A stretch of 64,000 nt of DNA from Bradyrhizobium sp. BR13661 (GCF_029892425.1 NZ_JARXWB010000005.1:310001-374000); one strand, 5' to 3'; numbered from the stretch's first letter, positions 18,427-27,969 are shown. Notes: generated by a model not told the origin, from the letters alone. Numbers and translations: made by a program.

Positions 18427-20012
18427 CGCATCGCGTCCTGCGTTGTCTTGTCGGATCCGGCGAAATAGCCGGGCTTGGCGCGCGGCAGCGCGTCTGGGGT
18501 TTCGTCCGTTCGATTCCACCAGCCTCCGCCGAGCGACTGGAACAGCGCTGCCGTGTCGGTGAAGCGCGTCGCCTGCGCCTTGATGCGCGACACGCGCGCA
18601 TTGAGATAGGACTGCTGGGCGTTGATGATGTTTGCGTAAGGGACCGCCCCGGTCTTGAACTGCTCGACCGCCATCGTGAGACTGTCCGCGGTCGCCTTCT
18701 CCGCGGCCGCCTGCGCCTTCAATGTCGCGGCGTCGTATTGAATCGCGCGCAGCGAATCCGCAACGTTCTGGAATGCCGTCAGCACCGTGCTCTTGTAGAG
18801 TCCGAGGTCCTGCTCGAACGCGGCGACGTCGGCTTCCTTGGTGTGATAGAGCGTTCCGCCGTCGATCAGCTTCTGGCTGACGCTGGAAGCGGCACTCCAG
18901 ACGATGGTATCGGGCGAGAACAGCCGCTCCGGACCGCTGGCGCCATAGCTGCCGGACAGCGTGAGCTGCGGCAGCAGATTGGCAATGCCGACGCCGACGG
19001 TTGCTGTCGCCTGATGCAGGGTCGCCTCGGCCTGCCTGATGTCGGGACGCTGCCGCACCAGGGCCGACGGCAATGAAAGTGGTAGCCGGCCCGGAAGGCG
19101 CAGGTCGGCGAGCCTGACATGCTCGTCGCGGTCCTGGCTCGGCAGCCGTCCGAGATAGGCCATCAGCTGATTGCGCTGCTGGGCGAGCTGCTTCTGGAGC
19201 GGTGCCAGCGTCGCCCTCGCCTGCGCCAGCGTCGCCTCCTGGGATAGCACGTCCGATTTCGAGATCGCGCCGATGTCGAACTGGTGCTGGATGCGCGCGA
19301 GCTGGTCGGCCTCGGCCTTGATGATCTCCTCGGTCGCGGTGATTTGATCGCGTAGCGAGGAGTCCGTAATCGCGGCGGTGACGACGTTGGCTGTCAAGGC
19401 CAGGTAGGTCGCCTCAAGCCTGAAGGCCTGATAATCGGCCTGCGCCTGAAGGGCTTCGACCTGCCGACGCGTGCCGCCCCAGATGTCGAGCGCGTAGGAG
19501 ACACTGACCGAAGCGCCATAAAGCGTGTAGGTCGAGGTCTGCGCAGGCCATTGTCCCGACTGCGAGGTCGAGGCCTGCTCGCGCTCGGCCGATCCGTTCG
19601 CCGTGACCTGCGGAAACAGGCTGCCCTGCTGCGCCAGCGCCGTCTCGCGCGCATTGCGCAGCGCGAACTGGGCCGCCTGGACGTCGGGATGATTGCGAAC
19701 GGCCTCCTCGACAAAGGCGCTGAGCTGTCTCGATCGAAACAGCCTCCACCAGTTTCCGGAGATATCGTTGCCAGACGCAAACACCTGTGCGTTGCCGCCG
19801 GCAACTGGCGCGCTCGTCGTCGCCGCGATGCGCTGCTCGCGGGTAAAGCCGTCGACGCCCGGGCTCGCGGGCACGATGAAGTCCGGTCCGACGGCACAGG
19901 AGGCAAGCAGCGCACCGGGGAGAAGCACGCCTATCCGGGCACGAGCCCTGCCCCGCCAGCCCGGCTTGACGGAGAGCCTGTGCCGGTAGGGGTCAGAATG
20001 GTCAGATGTCAC
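18423..20012 (-). CDS. Efflux outer-membrane lipoprotein (NodT/OprM family)
   Basis: A 529-aa TolC-like channel. The lipobox LLASC near residue 39 predicts lipidation. A family-typical GPDF segment and two repeated helical halves follow (NWWRLFRSRQL, then VRQRPDIRQAEATL). The start is GTG 20012, only 2 nt from a 17-bp palindrome that is the likely regulator site, so the mRNA leader must be very short or the true start differs. It is the first gene of the pump operon and overlaps the adaptor by 4 nt. Confidence 0.87.
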   Translation of the reverse strand: MTSDHSDPYRHRLSVKPGWRGRARARIGVLLPGALLASCAVGPDFIVPASPGVDGFTREQRIAATTSAPVAGGNAQVFASGNDISGNWWRLFRSRQLSAFVEEAVRNHPDVQAAQFALRNARETALAQQGSLFPQVTANGSAEREQASTSQSGQWPAQTSTYTLYGASVSVSYALDIWGGTRRQVEALQAQADYQAFRLEATYLALTANVVTAAITDSSLRDQITATEEIIKAEADQLARIQHQFDIGAISKSDVLSQEATLAQARATLAPLQKQLAQQRNQLMAYLGRLPSQDRDEHVRLADLRLPGRLPLSLPSALVRQRPDIRQAEATLHQATATVGVGIANLLPQLTLSGSYGASGPERLFSPDTIVWSAASSVSQKLIDGGTLYHTKEADVAAFEQDLGLYKSTVLTAFQNVADSLRAIQYDAATLKAQAAAEKATADSLTMAVEQFKTGAVPYANIINAQQSYLNARVSRIKAQATRFTDTAALFQSLGGGWWNRTDETPDALPRAKPGYFAGSDKTTQDAMR

Positions 20013-20014
20013 AG

Positions 20015-20031
20015 AACTAAACCGTTTAGTT
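20015..20031. promoter_or_regulatory. Palindromic operator for the TetR regulator
   Basis: Perfect 17-bp inverted repeat AACTAAAC-C-GTTTAGTT in the short interval between the divergent pump operon and the tetR gene. Size, symmetry and position are those of a TetR-family operator. Binding itself is inferred. Confidence 0.75.
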
Positions 20032-20068
20032 TTTAACAGCGGCCATCTATGTTGCTAGCCTCGGCCGA

Positions 20069-20827
20069 ATGTCAAGCCTTCGGAGAATGCAGAACATGGC
20101 TGCTGCCGCGCAAAAGCCGCAAACACGACGGGCTTCGCCTCGGATCGACGCCGGCAAACCCTCGCGTGCGAAGGCCAAGCATCGCCAGATCCTCGACGCC
20201 GCACGCGAACTGTTTCTAGGTCTCGGCTTCGACACGACGAGCATGGATGCGATCGCGCGCCAGGCCGGCGTGTCGAAGGCGACGCTCTACGTTCATTTCG
20301 ACGACAAGGACGATCTGCTGCTGGCGCTGGTCAATGACGAATGCCGCCGGTTCGGTCCGAAGACTCTGTGGCAGGACAACGGCGAGCCGATCGATCTCAG
20401 GAAAGGACTGCGCGCCATCGCCAGGACGTTCCTCGAAGGCTTTCTCGATCAGAGAGGACTGGCGATGCACAGGCTCATCATGTCGTGCGCCTCACGCTAT
20501 CCGCGTGTGGCTGACGTCTTCATGAAGGCGGGACCGGAACGTTGCGACGCCGACGTCGCAGCCTTCCTGCGCGCAGCGCAGGCGCAGCGGCTCGTCGACA
20601 TTCCCGATATCAGGCTCGCGGCGACACAGTTTCTCAGCCTCGTCCAGGGTAAGGAAATCCTGAAATGGTCGCTGTCCATGATCGCTCCGAGCGAAGCCCA
20701 GCATCGCGCCTTGATCGAGGGCGGCATCAACGTGTTTCTCGCGGCATATGAGCGTGATCCGGCAACTACGCGACAGCCTGACAAACCGAAACGCAGCCGT
20801 TCAGCGAAATCGCGCGCCAGACATTAG
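20069..20827 (+). CDS. TetR/AcrR family transcriptional regulator
   Basis: A protein of up to 252 aa with the TetR helix-turn-helix near residues 38-82 (ILDAARELFLGLGFDTTSM, then ARQAGVSKATLYVHF). The C-terminal ligand domain resembles the AefR-like type. It is divergent from the RND efflux operon with a perfect palindrome between them, so it most likely represses the pump and itself. The start is uncertain: ATG 20096 has GGAG 10 nt upstream and may be the real one; the longer form is given. Confidence 0.88.
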   Translation: MSSLRRMQNMAAAAQKPQTRRASPRIDAGKPSRAKAKHRQILDAARELFLGLGFDTTSMDAIARQAGVSKATLYVHFDDKDDLLLALVNDECRRFGPKTLWQDNGEPIDLRKGLRAIARTFLEGFLDQRGLAMHRLIMSCASRYPRVADVFMKAGPERCDADVAAFLRAAQAQRLVDIPDIRLAATQFLSLVQGKEILKWSLSMIAPSEAQHRALIEGGINVFLAAYERDPATTRQPDKPKRSRSAKSRARH

Positions 20828-20850
20828 GATGGGCGATCCGCCGGACGGCG

Positions 20851-21558
20851 TCATGCCCCCAGCACATCCGCAAGCCGCAGCTCGTCGGCGGCGGGATCCT
20901 TCAGGAACAGTTCGGCCTCGATCTCGTTCAGATGCGACAGCATCAGCGCGCGCGCGGCCTGCTTGTCGCGCTTGCGGATCGCGGTAGCGATCTCGGCGTG
21001 ATGATCGGTGCCGCAGGCGGGCGTATCATGACGACGATAGAGCAGGATGATCAGCGATGAGCGCGCGATCAGCTCCTTGAGGAAGCCGAGATAGATGCTG
21101 TGGCCGCTCATCTCGGCGATGAGCCGATGAAAGTCGCCGGACAGCCGGACCGACGCGCGCGCGTCGCCGCGCAGCTCGGCTTCGCGCTCCTCGGTAAGGT
21201 GCTGCTGAAGTCGGTCGATCCACGCGGGCGAGACGGCATCAACGGCGTGATCGACGATGGTGGACTCGATCAGACGGCGCGCCTCGAACACTTCGCGGGC
21301 ATCCGCAGGCGTCGGACGCGCAACGAAGGCGCCGCGGTTCTTCTCGATATTGACGATGCCCTCATGGGCGAGCTGCTGCAGCGCTGTGCGGACCAGCGTG
21401 CGGCTCGCGCCATAGATCTCGCCGATCTCGTCCTCGCCGAGCTTGGTGCCCGGCAACAGGCGATGCTCGAGGATCGCCGCGGTCACGCCCTCCCTGATCC
21501 GGCTGACGCGATCGCTCACGTCGGGCGCATCGGGTTTCGGGCGGGATTTGGCGGCCAT
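20851..21558 (-). CDS. GntR family regulator, FCD subfamily
   Basis: A 235-aa regulator. A GntR winged helix (about residues 15-80, LGEDEIGEIYGASRTLVRTALQQL) is followed by an all-helical FCD ligand domain whose metal-site residues are visible (FHRLIAEMSGH, DHHAEI and HL near the end). FCD regulators usually sense organic acids or amino-acid-like ligands. It is divergent from an ABC importer and racemase-like gene, which it probably controls. Confidence 0.87.
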   Translation of the reverse strand: MAAKSRPKPDAPDVSDRVSRIREGVTAAILEHRLLPGTKLGEDEIGEIYGASRTLVRTALQQLAHEGIVNIEKNRGAFVARPTPADAREVFEARRLIESTIVDHAVDAVSPAWIDRLQQHLTEEREAELRGDARASVRLSGDFHRLIAEMSGHSIYLGFLKELIARSSLIILLYRRHDTPACGTDHHAEIATAIRKRDKQAARALMLSHLNEIEAELFLKDPAADELRLADVLGA

Positions 21559-21827
21559 CAGTTCGAAGTGTTGGGTTCGAGGGCTCGATCAGAGATGTTT
21601 GGCCTTCGATGGTAATCGACGAGCTGTATCCAATCACAGGCGAAACTTTATACAATCTTCGCCCATTTTGTGTGCATACCCCTGCCCACCCCGTGCGCCG
21701 CACAAACGCGCTGGATTCGATCTAACGATCTGACTCCGCTGCACAGTTTCCAAATTCGGCAATATTAGCGCTGTTGGCATGGACCTTGCGGAGAGAGGGC
21801 AAGCACCGCCCTCCTGCCGGACACGCC

Positions 21828-22814
21828 ATGGCCACTCCCGCCGCTCTCGAACTGGTTGCCGTCACCAAGCGCTATGACGCCACGGTGGCGGTCGACAACG
21901 TCAATCTGAAGATCCCCGCCGGCACCTATTGCTGCCTGCTCGGTCCGTCCGGCTGCGGCAAAACCTCGACCTTGCGCATGATCGCCGGCCACGAGGCCGT
22001 CAGCGAAGGCGACATCATCCTGGGTCCCCAGAACGTCACGGAGCTCGAGCCTGCCAAGCGCGGCACGGCCATGATGTTTCAGTCCTATGCGCTGTTTCCG
22101 CACCTCACCGTGCTCGACAATGTTGCGTTTGCCCTGAAAATGCGCGGCATCGACCGCGCTGTCAGGCACAAGCGCGCCGGCGAACTCTTGGAGCTGGTGG
22201 CGATGAGCCCCTATGCGGCCCGCCTGCCGGCGCAGCTCTCCGGCGGCCAGCAGCAGCGCGTCGCGCTCGCCCGCGCGCTGATCACCGAGCCGCAGATTCT
22301 CCTGCTCGACGAGCCGCTGTCCGCACTCGATCCGTTCCTGCGGGTGAAGATGCGGGGCGAGCTGAAGCGGCTGCAGCGAGAGCTCGGCATCAGCTTCATC
22401 CAGGTCACGCATGGCCAGGAAGAGGCGATGGCGCTGGCCGACCACATCGTGGTGATGAACCACGGCAAGATCGAGCAGCAGGGCTCGGCCCGCGACATCT
22501 TCCACCATCCGCGCACCGAATTCGTGGCCCGTTTCATCGGCGGCCACAACGTCCTCAGCGACGCCGGCAAGCTCATCGCCGTGCGCGCCGATCAGCTCGG
22601 TATCAAGCCGGTCGCTGAAGGCGCGTTCGGCGCGCCGGCGCTGCTGACCCAGACCGAGTACCAGGGCTCCTATGTCGCCGTCTCGCTGACGCTCGACGAC
22701 GGCACTGCCCTGTTCTCCCACGTTCCCGAAGCCACTTTCGACGTCCACCCGTTCCGTCCGGGCGATCGCGTGCTGGCCACCTGGGATCCCTCCAAGGCGC
22801 AACGTCTGCAATAG
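21828..22814 (+). CDS. ABC transporter ATP-binding protein (PotA-type)
   Basis: A 328-aa importer ATPase. Walker A GPSGCGKTS is at about residues 39-47; the Q-loop MMFQSYALFPH, signature LSGGQQQR, Walker B LLLDEPLSALD and H-loop THGQEEA follow in order. A short regulatory domain ends the protein. The start at 21828 is chosen because the ABC core begins directly after MATPAALEL; TTG 21774 would add a leader of no family character. It is the first gene of a five-gene cluster for uptake and use of an unknown small nitrogen compound. Confidence 0.9.
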   Translation: MATPAALELVAVTKRYDATVAVDNVNLKIPAGTYCCLLGPSGCGKTSTLRMIAGHEAVSEGDIILGPQNVTELEPAKRGTAMMFQSYALFPHLTVLDNVAFALKMRGIDRAVRHKRAGELLELVAMSPYAARLPAQLSGGQQQRVALARALITEPQILLLDEPLSALDPFLRVKMRGELKRLQRELGISFIQVTHGQEEAMALADHIVVMNHGKIEQQGSARDIFHHPRTEFVARFIGGHNVLSDAGKLIAVRADQLGIKPVAEGAFGAPALLTQTEYQGSYVAVSLTLDDGTALFSHVPEATFDVHPFRPGDRVLATWDPSKAQRLQ

Positions 22815-22857
22815 CGCCGTCACCTTAGAAAATGCGCAACACAGAGGAGTGACTGGA

Positions 22858-24147
22858 ATGACCGAGACGACCAAAAAGACCGGCGTCAGCCGCCGCACGC
22901 TACTGAAGAGCACCGCAGGTCTCGCGGGCCTCGCCGCCGGCTCCGGCGCCATCACCGGCTTCCCCTACGTGATGTCGGCCGAGCCGAAGGTGCTGCGCTA
23001 TCTCGGCACCGCCGTGAACGAGGGCGACGACATCTCCAAGCAGTGCCTGAAGGACACCGGCATCAAGATCGAATACATCACCGCGACCACTGACGACGTC
23101 ACCAAGCGCGTGATGACCCAGCCGAACTCCTTCGACGTGCTGGACACCGAATATTTCTCGCTGAAGAAGCTGGTGCCGTCGGGCAACATCCTTGCCCTCG
23201 ACGCCAAGAAGATCAAGCAATTCGACAACATCACGCCCGTCTTCACCAAGGGCGAGACGCCCGGCGGCAAGAAGATCGGCAATCAGGGCACCGCGCCCTG
23301 GAAGGTGCTGTATCTCGAAGGCAAGGATTCAAAGACCTTCTCCAAGACGGCGACCGAGTTCGTCACGCTGATCCCGACCGTCTACAACGCCGACACGCTC
23401 GGCATCCGCCCCGACCTGATCAAGCGCCCGATCAGCTCCTGGTCGGAGCTGCTCAATCCCGAGTTCAAGGGCAAGGCCTCGATCCTCAACATCCCCTCGA
23501 TCGGCATCATGGACGCCGCGATGGTCGTGGAAGCCACCGGCAAGTACAAATATGCCGACAAGGGCAACATGACCAAGGAAGAAATCGATCTCACCATGAA
23601 GGTGATGACCGAGGCGAAGAAGGCCGGCCAGTTCCGCGCATTCTGGAAGGATTTTAATGAGAGCGTGAACCTGATGGCGTCAGGCGAAACTGTCATTCAG
23701 TCGATGTGGTCGCCGGCCGTGACCAAGGTACGCTCGATGGGCATCCCCTGCACCTTCCAGCCGCTCAAGGAGGGCTATCGCTCCTGGGCTTCCGGCTTCT
23801 GCGTCTCCAAGGGCGTGTCAGGCGAGAAGCTCGACTGGGCCTACGAGTTCGTCAACTGGTTCCTGTCCGGCTATGCTGGCGCGTACCTCAACCGCCAGGG
23901 CTACTACTCGGCCGTGCTTTCGACCGCGAAGGCGAACATGGAGCCCTACGAGTGGGCCTACTGGATGGAAGGCAAGCCTGCCGAGAAGGACATCAAGGCG
24001 CCCGACGGCTCGCTGCTCGAGAAGGCCGGCGCGGTGCGTGACGGCGGCTCGTACGAAGACCGCATGGGCGGCGTCGCGTGCTGGAACGCCGTGATGGACG
24101 AGAACGACTACATGGTCCGCAAGTGGAACGAGTTCATCGCCGCGTGA
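22858..24147 (+). CDS. ABC transporter substrate-binding protein (PotD-type)
   Basis: A 429-aa extracellular solute-binding protein. The N-terminus carries a twin-arginine-like signal (SRRTLLKS at about residues 10-17) and a hydrophobic region up to about 40. The mature part resembles the polyamine-binding family, with domain-crossing segments such as WSPAVTKVRS. The start has AGGAG 8 nt upstream. It delivers substrate to the two permeases that follow; the actual ligand cannot be read from sequence. Confidence 0.88.
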   Translation: MTETTKKTGVSRRTLLKSTAGLAGLAAGSGAITGFPYVMSAEPKVLRYLGTAVNEGDDISKQCLKDTGIKIEYITATTDDVTKRVMTQPNSFDVLDTEYFSLKKLVPSGNILALDAKKIKQFDNITPVFTKGETPGGKKIGNQGTAPWKVLYLEGKDSKTFSKTATEFVTLIPTVYNADTLGIRPDLIKRPISSWSELLNPEFKGKASILNIPSIGIMDAAMVVEATGKYKYADKGNMTKEEIDLTMKVMTEAKKAGQFRAFWKDFNESVNLMASGETVIQSMWSPAVTKVRSMGIPCTFQPLKEGYRSWASGFCVSKGVSGEKLDWAYEFVNWFLSGYAGAYLNRQGYYSAVLSTAKANMEPYEWAYWMEGKPAEKDIKAPDGSLLEKAGAVRDGGSYEDRMGGVACWNAVMDENDYMVRKWNEFIAA

Positions 24148-25106
24148 TGGATACGTCGGAAGACATCCTGCAACAGGCATCCCCGGACCTTGTCCGGGGA
24201 CCAGAGACGAAGCGCGCGGCGAAATCCGCGCGCCTTTCGCCGTCTTTCATCTCCTGGCTCCAGGCCGGGCCGATGATGCTGGTGTTCTTCGCCTTCTTCC
24301 TGATTCCGCTGGTGTTCGTCGTCATCGTTTCGTTCTGGGATTACAACGAATATCAATTGCTGCCGGCTTTCTCCGGCCGCGGCTACACCGACACGTTCGA
24401 AGGCTGCATCGCGCAGCTCCCCGATCTCTGCACAATCGCCAAGACCTACGTGAAGACGCTGAAATTCTGCTTCATGGTCTGGGCCATCACGCTGTTCATC
24501 GGCTTCTGGGTCGCCTATTTCCTCGCCTTCCACATCAAGTCCAAGACCTGGCAGATGGGCCTGTCGCTGCTCTGCACGATCCCGTTCTGGACATCGAACG
24601 TGATCCGCATGATCGCCTGGATCCCGCTGCTCGGGCGCAACGGCCTCGTCAACTCCGGCCTCATCAAGGTCGGACTGGTCAACCAGCCGCTCGAATGGCT
24701 GCTGTTCTCCGAATTTTCCGTGGTGCTGGCGCTGGTTCACCTCTTCACCTTCTTCATGGTGGTGCCGATCTTCAATTCGATGGTGCGCATCGACAAGTCG
24801 CTGATCGAGGCGGCCTATGACGCCGGCGCCACCGGCTTCCAGACGCTCGTCAACGTCATCATTCCGCTCGCCAAGCCGGGCATCGTGATCGGCTCGATCT
24901 TCGTCATCACCATCGTGATGGGCGACTTCATCACGATCGGCGTGATGGGTGGCCAGCAGATCGCGGCCGCCGGCAAGATCATCGAGACGCGGGTGAACGC
25001 ACTGCAATTCCCGGCCGCGGCCGCCAATGCGGTGATCCTGCTGGTCATCACCTTCATGATCATCACCATGATGTCGCGCATCGTCGACATCAAGAAGGAG
25101 CTGTGA
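24147..25106 (+). CDS. ABC transporter permease (PotB-type)
   Basis: A 319-aa inner-membrane permease with about six segments. The cytoplasmic EAA loop reads EAAYDAGATGFQTLVNVIIPLAKPG near residue 225. The ATG shares one base with the preceding stop (TGATG), so it is translationally coupled. Residues about 11-19 (QASPDLVRGPE) are encoded by a palindromic repeat that seems to have extended the N-terminal tail (see 24180-24200). Confidence 0.9.
   Translation: MDTSEDILQQASPDLVRGPETKRAAKSARLSPSFISWLQAGPMMLVFFAFFLIPLVFVVIVSFWDYNEYQLLPAFSGRGYTDTFEGCIAQLPDLCTIAKTYVKTLKFCFMVWAITLFIGFWVAYFLAFHIKSKTWQMGLSLLCTIPFWTSNVIRMIAWIPLLGRNGLVNSGLIKVGLVNQPLEWLLFSEFSVVLALVHLFTFFMVVPIFNSMVRIDKSLIEAAYDAGATGFQTLVNVIIPLAKPGIVIGSIFVITIVMGDFITIGVMGGQQIAAAGKIIETRVNALQFPAAAANAVILLVITFMIITMMSRIVDIKKEL
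24180..24200. repeat. Short palindrome inside the permease reading frame
   Basis: Arms TCCCCGGAC (24180-24188) and GTCCGGGGA (24192-24200) with a 3-nt loop. Similar palindromes are common between rhizobial genes, by my recollection, but this one is translated. Confidence 0.7.
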
Positions 25107-25109
25107 GCG

Positions 25110-25988
25110 ATGAGGGAGGGACGCCCGCGCTCATTCTACGTGCTCGCGATCTTCTTCGCGGCCTATGTGCTGTTTCTCTATGGCCCGATGATCGCGATCT
25201 ACGTGCTGTCGTTCCAGGGGCCGCAGGGCGGCCTCACCTTCCCGATGAACGGCGTCTCGACCTTCTGGATCGCAAAATTGTTCCAGGGCACCGGCATCGT
25301 CGATCTCGGCGCGGCGTTCCGTCGCTCCCTGCTGCTCGGCGTGGTCGTGATGATCGCGACCGTCGTGCTGTCGGTCGCCGCCGGCATGGCGTTCCGCCGC
25401 AAATTCAAGGCGCAGAGCATCCTGTTCTACTCGGCGATCGCCAGCCTCATCGTTCCCTCGATCATCACCTCGCTCGGCATCTCGCTCGAATTCCGCATCA
25501 TCGACGATCTGATCAAGGCGCACTGGAACGAGAATTTCGAGACATCGATGGGCCTGCTCACATCAGGTCTCGGCGCGCACCTCACCTGGACGTTGCCGTT
25601 CGGCCTGCTCATCATGTTCGCGATCTTCAACCGCTTTGATCCGAGGCTGGAGGAAGCGGCACGCGACCTCGGCGCGACGCCGTGGCAAACCTTCCGTCAT
25701 GTCGTGCTGCCGATCATCCTGCCGTCCGTGATCGGCATCGGCCTGTTCGGCTTCACCCTGTCCTGGGACGAGCTTGCGCGCTCCAGCCAGGCGATCGGTG
25801 CGGTCAATACATTGCCGCTCGATCTCCAGGGCCTCACCACGACGGTGACCAACCCGGACATCTATGCGCTCGGCACCGTGATCTCCGCGGTCTCGTTCAC
25901 GGTGATCGCGCTTGGGCTCGGCACCATCCACGTACTCAACAAGCGCCAGGCGGCCAAGGGCTCGGACGCCGGCAAAGGGCTCGTCTGA
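25110..25988 (+). CDS. ABC transporter permease (PotC-type)
   Basis: A 292-aa inner-membrane permease with about six segments and the EAA loop EEAARDLGATPWQTFRHVVLPIILP near residue 180. It starts 3 nt after the PotB-type gene. With that permease, the ATPase and the binding protein it forms a complete importer. Confidence 0.9.
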   Translation: MREGRPRSFYVLAIFFAAYVLFLYGPMIAIYVLSFQGPQGGLTFPMNGVSTFWIAKLFQGTGIVDLGAAFRRSLLLGVVVMIATVVLSVAAGMAFRRKFKAQSILFYSAIASLIVPSIITSLGISLEFRIIDDLIKAHWNENFETSMGLLTSGLGAHLTWTLPFGLLIMFAIFNRFDPRLEEAARDLGATPWQTFRHVVLPIILPSVIGIGLFGFTLSWDELARSSQAIGAVNTLPLDLQGLTTTVTNPDIYALGTVISAVSFTVIALGLGTIHVLNKRQAAKGSDAGKGLV

Positions 25989-25993
25989 TCACG

Positions 25994-26725
25994 ATGCGAC
26001 TGCACGTCGTCAATCCCAACACGACGGCATCGATGACGGCGAAGATCGCCGCCGCGGCGCGCGCGATTGCGCGCCCCGACACGGTGATCGATGCGCGCCA
26101 GCCCGCGATGGGGCCGGTTTCGATCGAGGGATTTTACGACGAAGCGTTCGCCGTGCCCGGCATGCTCGGCTGCATCCGCGAGGCCGATCGCGACGGCGCC
26201 GATGCGCACATCATCGCCTGCTTCGACGACACCGGCCTGGATGCCGCGCGCGCGGTGGCAAAAGCGCCGGTCATCGGCATCGGCGAAGCCGGATTTCACC
26301 TCGCGAGCCTGGTCGCGGCGCGCTTCGCCGTGGTGACGACGCTTGGTGTCTCCATCGTACCGATCGAGCACAATCTGCGGAAATACGGCCTCGCCGACCG
26401 CTGCGCCCGCGTTCGTGCCGCCGAGGTCCCGGTGCTTGCGCTCGAGGAGCGCGACACTGATGCGCTCAGCAAAATCTCCGCGGAGATCACGGCCGCGATC
26501 CGCGACGACCGCGCCGAGGCCATCGTGCTCGGCTGTGCCGGCATGGCCGATCTTGCCACAGAACTCGCCCGCACCCACGGCCTGCCCGTGGTCGACGGCG
26601 TCGCCGCCGCGGTGACGCTGGCTGAAGGACTGGTGCGGCTGGGGCTCTCGACATCCCGGCTCGGCCCCTACGCGGCGCCGCGTGCGAAGACCTATTCGGG
26701 TCCGTTCGCGCCGTTTCAGCCCTGA
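25994..26725 (+). CDS. Aspartate/glutamate (hydantoin) racemase family protein
   Basis: A 243-aa enzyme of the Asp/Glu racemase superfamily (PF01177), closest in style to hydantoin/allantoin racemases. It opens with MRLHVVNPNTT. The two catalytic Cys are in place: Cys76 in IACFDDTG and Cys181 in LGCAGMAD. It starts 5 nt after the last permease stop, so it belongs to the importer operon. This suggests the imported compound is a hydantoin, ureide or related chiral nitrogen compound; that is inference. Confidence 0.82.
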   Translation: MRLHVVNPNTTASMTAKIAAAARAIARPDTVIDARQPAMGPVSIEGFYDEAFAVPGMLGCIREADRDGADAHIIACFDDTGLDAARAVAKAPVIGIGEAGFHLASLVAARFAVVTTLGVSIVPIEHNLRKYGLADRCARVRAAEVPVLALEERDTDALSKISAEITAAIRDDRAEAIVLGCAGMADLATELARTHGLPVVDGVAAAVTLAEGLVRLGLSTSRLGPYAAPRAKTYSGPFAPFQP

Positions 26726-26838
26726 GCGTGCGTTTTCGCGCTGGCAGCGCGATCAACTTTTATGTGCCTGTCACAAGCGACCTCAGCTTCGACCCAACCT
26801 GTGCTAAGACACCGCGCCAGTATTATTACGGGATCAAG

Positions 26839-27030
26839 ATGAAAAAGAACGATGTCACCTGTCCGGCATGCGGGGCAGGGTTTCGGCGGCTCGAACTTGC
26901 CACGCCGCCTGCCAACTCCGGCGAGTATCGCTGTCCGGCTTGTGACGAGGTCTTGGAGACCTTCGAAGGCAAGGCGTTCATCGCCTATCGCATGACGATC
27001 CAGCCCTCGTTGAAAGCTGCGCGCGCTTAA
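26839..27030 (+). CDS. Small zinc-ribbon protein
   Basis: A 63-aa protein with four Cys in two CxxC pairs (Cys8/Cys11 and Cys32/Cys35), the pattern of a zinc ribbon of the MJ0042 type. The start at 26839 (MKKNDVTCPACG) is chosen because the conserved part begins there, although the frame is open 111 nt upstream. The function is unknown. Confidence 0.7.
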   Translation: MKKNDVTCPACGAGFRRLELATPPANSGEYRCPACDEVLETFEGKAFIAYRMTIQPSLKAARA

Positions 27031-27304
27031 CCGCCGTTTTCGCCAATCGTATCCGGGACACTCCCGCTATGCCGCAATCGGCGCGGCGGGATTTCCTTTT
27101 TCAGGTGCCGCTTTCGATCGCCCGGAGCCTCTGCCCTGGATCAATTGCGCCTAGGGTCAATTGCGCTTTTTCCCCAAGCGGCCACCTTTTCGTCCCAATT
27201 GTTGCCGAACAGTAACACTTTCGGGACGCCCGGCCGCCTTGTTCTGCGTTCTTGTGCTGCCGTTCTTCGCCACTCACCAAGTTTCAATTTGGGTTTTGTC
27301 AGCG

Positions 27305-27802
27305 ATGATCGATCTCGCAGAGGACACACCGTCCAATCCTCTCCTTCGTCTCGGCGCGCAGCCGATTGCGCTCACGGCAGCGGCACTATTGTTGCTGATT
27401 GCCGGGGTCACCTCGATCGCCATCTGGCGCGCCTATACCGGCGCGGCACCCGAGACCGACCGCGTGGTCGCCTCGCGCCAGCTCCAGGTGCGCGCGGCGC
27501 AGGCCTCCGAACAACTGGTCGAGAAGACCAAGGGACTGGAAGCAACCCAGCAGGAATCGATCGACCAGCTTCAGGTGGTGCAGGATCAGCTTCAGACCAT
27601 GAAGCGGCTACTCGCCTCGCAGCAGACAGACACCAAGCGCCTGTCGGATCAGGTCGCCAGTCTGAATGAATCCATCGACAGTCTGCGGCAATCCTTTGCC
27701 AGTGCCCGCGCCAATGAGACCGACACGCCCTCGGTTACCCCGAGGAAACCGACGCGCCACCGCGCCCATCATGCCAGCGCCCACAAACGCTCACGCGGCT
27801 GA
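27305..27802 (+). CDS. Membrane-anchored coiled-coil protein
   Basis: A 165-aa protein with one membrane segment (about residues 20-42). A long heptad-like coiled coil follows (about 60-140, rich in Gln, Leu and Ser) and then a basic His/Arg/Lys tail. The topology suggests a short cytosolic N-terminus and an outward coiled coil. I do not recognise a named family. A good terminator lies at 27927. Confidence 0.65.
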   Translation: MIDLAEDTPSNPLLRLGAQPIALTAAALLLLIAGVTSIAIWRAYTGAAPETDRVVASRQLQVRAAQASEQLVEKTKGLEATQQESIDQLQVVQDQLQTMKRLLASQQTDTKRLSDQVASLNESIDSLRQSFASARANETDTPSVTPRKPTRHRAHHASAHKRSRG

Positions 27803-27926
27803 TCGGATCCAAAGGCGCGACGCTTTATTTTCGCCAGATGTGAAATGGATCACATTCGTCCGTATGATTCCGCGCCATGCTCGGCTCCACCGGATGGCGT
27901 GAGCCGATTTTAATATCCGGGGCTGG

Positions 27927-27969
27927 CAAGGTCGTTGACGGTATATTGCGTCAACGGCCTTGTTTTTTT
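27927..27969 (+). terminator. Intrinsic terminator
   Basis: CAAGGTCGTTGACG (27927-27940) pairs with CGTCAACGGCCTTG (27949-27962), with one mismatch and an 8-nt loop, followed by a run of T to 27968. Confidence 0.8.
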
